Origin: Butyrivibrio sp. FCS014
GTDB lineage: Bacteria > Bacillota > Clostridia > Lachnospirales > Lachnospiraceae
Length of the DNA: 64,000 nt
Direction: 5' to 3'
Assembly (NCBI RefSeq): GCF_000526935.1
Contig: NZ_JAHA01000019.1
Span: 682,001-746,000 of the forward strand
Positions 61,763-64,000 of this stretch are shown one piece after another. A program made the translations under genes and the position numbers. Within the stretch, counting starts at the first letter, position 1, and the number at the start of each line of letters is the position of its first letter. The notes below the pieces were generated by a model that had not been told where the DNA came from, searched no databases, and saw nothing but the letters and a program-made list of their open reading frames with translations.

Positions 61763-63154
61763 TTAGAATTTAAAATACATGAACGGATTTCCCGAAGCAT
61801 TGGACAGGCTGAAAATGCATGCCCAGAACAGGAAAAACCAGATTATCGTAAATGCCACATGCCTTCTGTGATTCTCCCAGAATTTGAAAACTCCCGGGAT
61901 AAGAAGGATAAGCCCGGGCAAAAGAACGCTCCAGTAAACCGACAGCTTTTTTATCACATCCGCATCATTGACGGCAATTCCGGTCCCGAAGAACGGGAAC
62001 AGTCTTGCAAAATATTCAGCCAGCATGAATCTGTCTGAAATGGCAAATATAACCCAGGTAAGGGGGATGAGCACAAGAACGTTGAAGTGTCCTATGAATC
62101 TTCCGATCTTCCGGGGAAGGAATCTGAATACAAGATATTTCTCGCAGACAATGATGGCAAAGAGCACAAGGCCCCAGAGAATGAAGTTCAGGTTGACTCC
62201 GTGCCAGAAGCCTGTAACAAGCCATACAACCAGGAGGTTAAGGAAGGTTCTTCCCTCTCCCTTTCTGCTGCCGCCCATGGGAATATAGATGTAATCCCTG
62301 AACCAGGACCCAAGGGTAACATGCCATCTTCTGTAGAATTCGGATACGCTGCCGGACCCGTAAGGGTGGTCAAAGTTAAGTACGAAGGGAAATCCCAGCA
62401 TGATGCCCACTCCGGCCGCCATAAGGGAATATCCCCAGAAATCGAAGTACAGCTCCAGCGAATAGGTAACAGCACCGAGCCAGGCAAGAGGTGTTGAAAT
62501 GCTCTCATAGCCTATGGTACCGATCTCCTTCCAGAGCATTGCAAGGTGATCTGCCAGAAGTACTTTCATGGCAAGACCTGCAACAAAATAAAGAAGTCCG
62601 TCCTCAAGTGCCACAAGAATACCGCGCAGCTTCTTTCTTCCTGAAGCATGTCCGGCTTTGCCTTCCGTATCAGTCAGCATCTTATTCTTTTCATAATCCT
62701 CAAAGCGCATGATAGGTCCGGAGACCAGCTGAGGGAACATGCAAAAATAAGCGGCAACATCCTTAAATGCAGCATCCGCCTTCACTCTGTCCCTGTAAAC
62801 ATCCGCCTGATAGGAAATCATCTTGAAAATATAGAAGCTTATGCCCACCGGCAAAAGACTGCTGTCAACATATTGTCCAAGGATCTTGAATTCCACCAGC
62901 ATAAGCGCATCGATGAGAACTATAAAGATAAGCATGGACCTGCTCTTTTCGCCTGACTGCGTCCGGGCAAAAAGGAAGTTGACAATCACGGCTCCTGCAA
63001 GAGCAGGAACCATCCTAAGATCCCCCACCGCGTAAAACAAAAGACTCCCAAGTAAAAGAGTCCATGTTCTAAACCTGGAAGGGGTAAGATAAAAAGCTAT
63101 GACAAAAACAGGCAAAAACCTGAAAATAAAATTTAAATCCGAAAAATTTATCAT
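61763..63154 (-). CDS. MBOAT-family O-acyltransferase (AlgI/DltB-like)
   Basis: A 463-residue polytopic membrane protein with about ten helices. It carries the MBOAT core with YSLELYFDFWGYSLMAAGVG, FYRRWHVTLGSWFRDYIYIP and the catalytic histidine in GFWHGVNLNFILWG near residue 317. It should move an acyl (probably acetyl) group across the membrane for transfer to an exopolysaccharide or cell-wall glycan. The SGNH gene 35 bases downstream is its likely partner. Confidence 0.93.
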   Translation of the reverse strand: MINFSDLNFIFRFLPVFVIAFYLTPSRFRTWTLLLGSLLFYAVGDLRMVPALAGAVIVNFLFARTQSGEKSRSMLIFIVLIDALMLVEFKILGQYVDSSLLPVGISFYIFKMISYQADVYRDRVKADAAFKDVAAYFCMFPQLVSGPIMRFEDYEKNKMLTDTEGKAGHASGRKKLRGILVALEDGLLYFVAGLAMKVLLADHLAMLWKEIGTIGYESISTPLAWLGAVTYSLELYFDFWGYSLMAAGVGIMLGFPFVLNFDHPYGSGSVSEFYRRWHVTLGSWFRDYIYIPMGGSRKGEGRTFLNLLVVWLVTGFWHGVNLNFILWGLVLFAIIVCEKYLVFRFLPRKIGRFIGHFNVLVLIPLTWVIFAISDRFMLAEYFARLFPFFGTGIAVNDADVIKKLSVYWSVLLPGLILLIPGVFKFWENHRRHVAFTIIWFFLFWACIFSLSNASGNPFMYFKF

Positions 63155-63191
63155 TTCCCCACTGACTTTTCCATAAACCGGTCACAGCCCG

Positions 63192-64000
63192 TCAGTTGCC
63201 GGAGTTGTTGATCTCCGCCAGCTTGGTCTGGGCACCCTGAGCACTCTTGGTATCAGGAAACTGTGTGACCACCTCATCAAATATTTCTTTTGCTTTATCT
63301 GTATTGCCGCTGGAGTAATAAGCATTGCCCAGGTAATACAGTGTATTAACGTTGGTATTGTCGTACTGATAAGCCTTTGCAAGATTTGCAATGGCTGTCT
63401 CATAATCCTCTGCCTTGTAGGCATCATAGCCGGTACTGTAGTAGTTGGCTGCAAGGCTCGGACCTACTTTTCCCATAAGGAAACTGTAGAGGGATGTAAA
63501 CTCCTCCGAAACATCTCCGCTTATGGCATCAAGGTCAAGTTTATCAAGAGCCTCCACCATTCCTTCGATATTACCGGGGTCTTCCATGTATATGTTTACC
63601 GCCTTCATAAGGCTGTTCATGGCTGCAGATGTGGAATCCACGCCCTCATAATCGGTAACCTGTGTACGAAGCTCTTCTATCTCAGACTCCAGGGATGCAA
63701 TCTTCTGCTCATTCTCATTGATCTGAGCCGACTTGGAATCAGACTCCTCGCTGATCCTGGCAATCTTCTCCTGGCTGTCAGAGTTCACCGTCTGTATCCT
63801 CTGAGGGAGGATAAGGAAACATGTGACAGCAACGCCCAGAACCAGTCCCAGAAGTATTCCCCATACCGAGTTGCTCCTGGTGATGGCTGACTTCTTAACC
63901 GGCTGGATTATCATCTCATTGCCGCTGTTGTATCTTATAACATCATCACTTTCGGACGCAGCAATATCGGATACCAGTTTGCCGCTCTCACCCGGAAGGA
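63192..64000 (-). CDS. TPR membrane protein (partial, N-terminus beyond window)
   Basis: The frame is open to the right window edge with no stop, and upstream of the ATG at 63914 still encodes SDIAASESDDVIRYNSGNE, so the start lies outside. A single membrane helix (VWGILLGLVLGVAVTCFLIL) is followed by a coiled coil (EKIARISEESDSKSAQINEN, IASLESEIEELRTQV). Two to three TPR-like repeats come next (YYSTGYDAYKAEDYETAI, YYLGNAYYSSGNTDKAKEIF). It is probably anchored with the C-terminal repeats outside. It is the first visible gene of the MBOAT run. Confidence 0.8.
   Translation of the reverse strand, partial: LPGESGKLVSDIAASESDDVIRYNSGNEMIIQPVKKSAITRSNSVWGILLGLVLGVAVTCFLILPQRIQTVNSDSQEKIARISEESDSKSAQINENEQKIASLESEIEELRTQVTDYEGVDSTSAAMNSLMKAVNIYMEDPGNIEGMVEALDKLDLDAISGDVSEEFTSLYSFLMGKVGPSLAANYYSTGYDAYKAEDYETAIANLAKAYQYDNTNVNTLYYLGNAYYSSGNTDKAKEIFDEVVTQFPDTKSAQGAQTKLAEINNSGN

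Overview
The window looks like chromosomal DNA of a motile, saccharolytic Lachnospiraceae bacterium, most likely Butyrivibrio or a close relative. This is inferred from gene content (L-rhamnose use, two GH3 beta-glucosidases, class III fructose-1,6-bisphosphatase, a fused large PurL, three chemoreceptors, an EF-G-like GTPase fused to a YacP/NYN nuclease) and from the strong purine-rich ribosome binding sites. It was not confirmed by any search. No rRNA, tRNA, insertion sequence, prophage or CRISPR array was recognised. No gene-free stretch exceeds about 270 bases.

Layout. 1-11.7 kb is a rhamnose locus. It holds a five-gene minus-strand operon (sugar ABC importer plus a rhamnosidase-like glycosidase cut by the window edge), a divergent AraC-type regulator, then rhaB-rhaA-rhaD and a second divergent AraC-type regulator. 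A 10-bp direct repeat two helical turns apart lies between rhaB and the second regulator. 11.8-20.4 kb is nucleotide synthesis (purL, carA, carB, all minus), with two large inverted-repeat structures flanking carA. 20.5-23.2 kb has a TetR regulator, a protein of unknown function, a zinc-ribbon membrane protein and a membrane-anchored HAD protein. 23.3-31.7 kb has a chemoreceptor, purA, and a two-gene unit encoding a small unknown protein translationally coupled to the GTPase-NYN fusion, then a chemoreceptor with a sigma-28-like promoter.

31.8-36.9 kb has a DUF1858 protein, leuS and a three-gene membrane/unknown operon. 37-39.8 kb has a dCache chemoreceptor with a small partner gene and, just upstream, a 69-residue protein carrying a FliM-like CheY-binding peptide. 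39.9-42.5 kb is nth-fbp, with nth probably on a leaderless transcript. 43-49 kb holds a GtrA-like protein and two GH3 enzymes, the larger one permuted and membrane-anchored. 49.1-52.3 kb is an AgrC/AgrA-like two-component system in one operon with a diguanylate cyclase. 52.4-57 kb holds a PH-domain protein, TrpB2, a GNAT acetyltransferase and a secreted repeat protein. 57.2-64 kb is a closely spaced minus-strand run: a TPR membrane protein (cut by the edge), MBOAT plus SGNH O-acylation proteins, a small unknown, RidA, a TPR lipoprotein and a PAS-GGDEF-EAL protein.

Together the genes suggest a plant-polysaccharide degrader that takes up rhamnose and beta-glucosides and steers by chemotaxis and c-di-GMP. 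The most promising undescribed items are the standalone bivalent FliM-N-like peptide protein (39555-39764) and the ribosomal GTPase-A-site-nuclease fusion with its coupled small partner (26680-29798).
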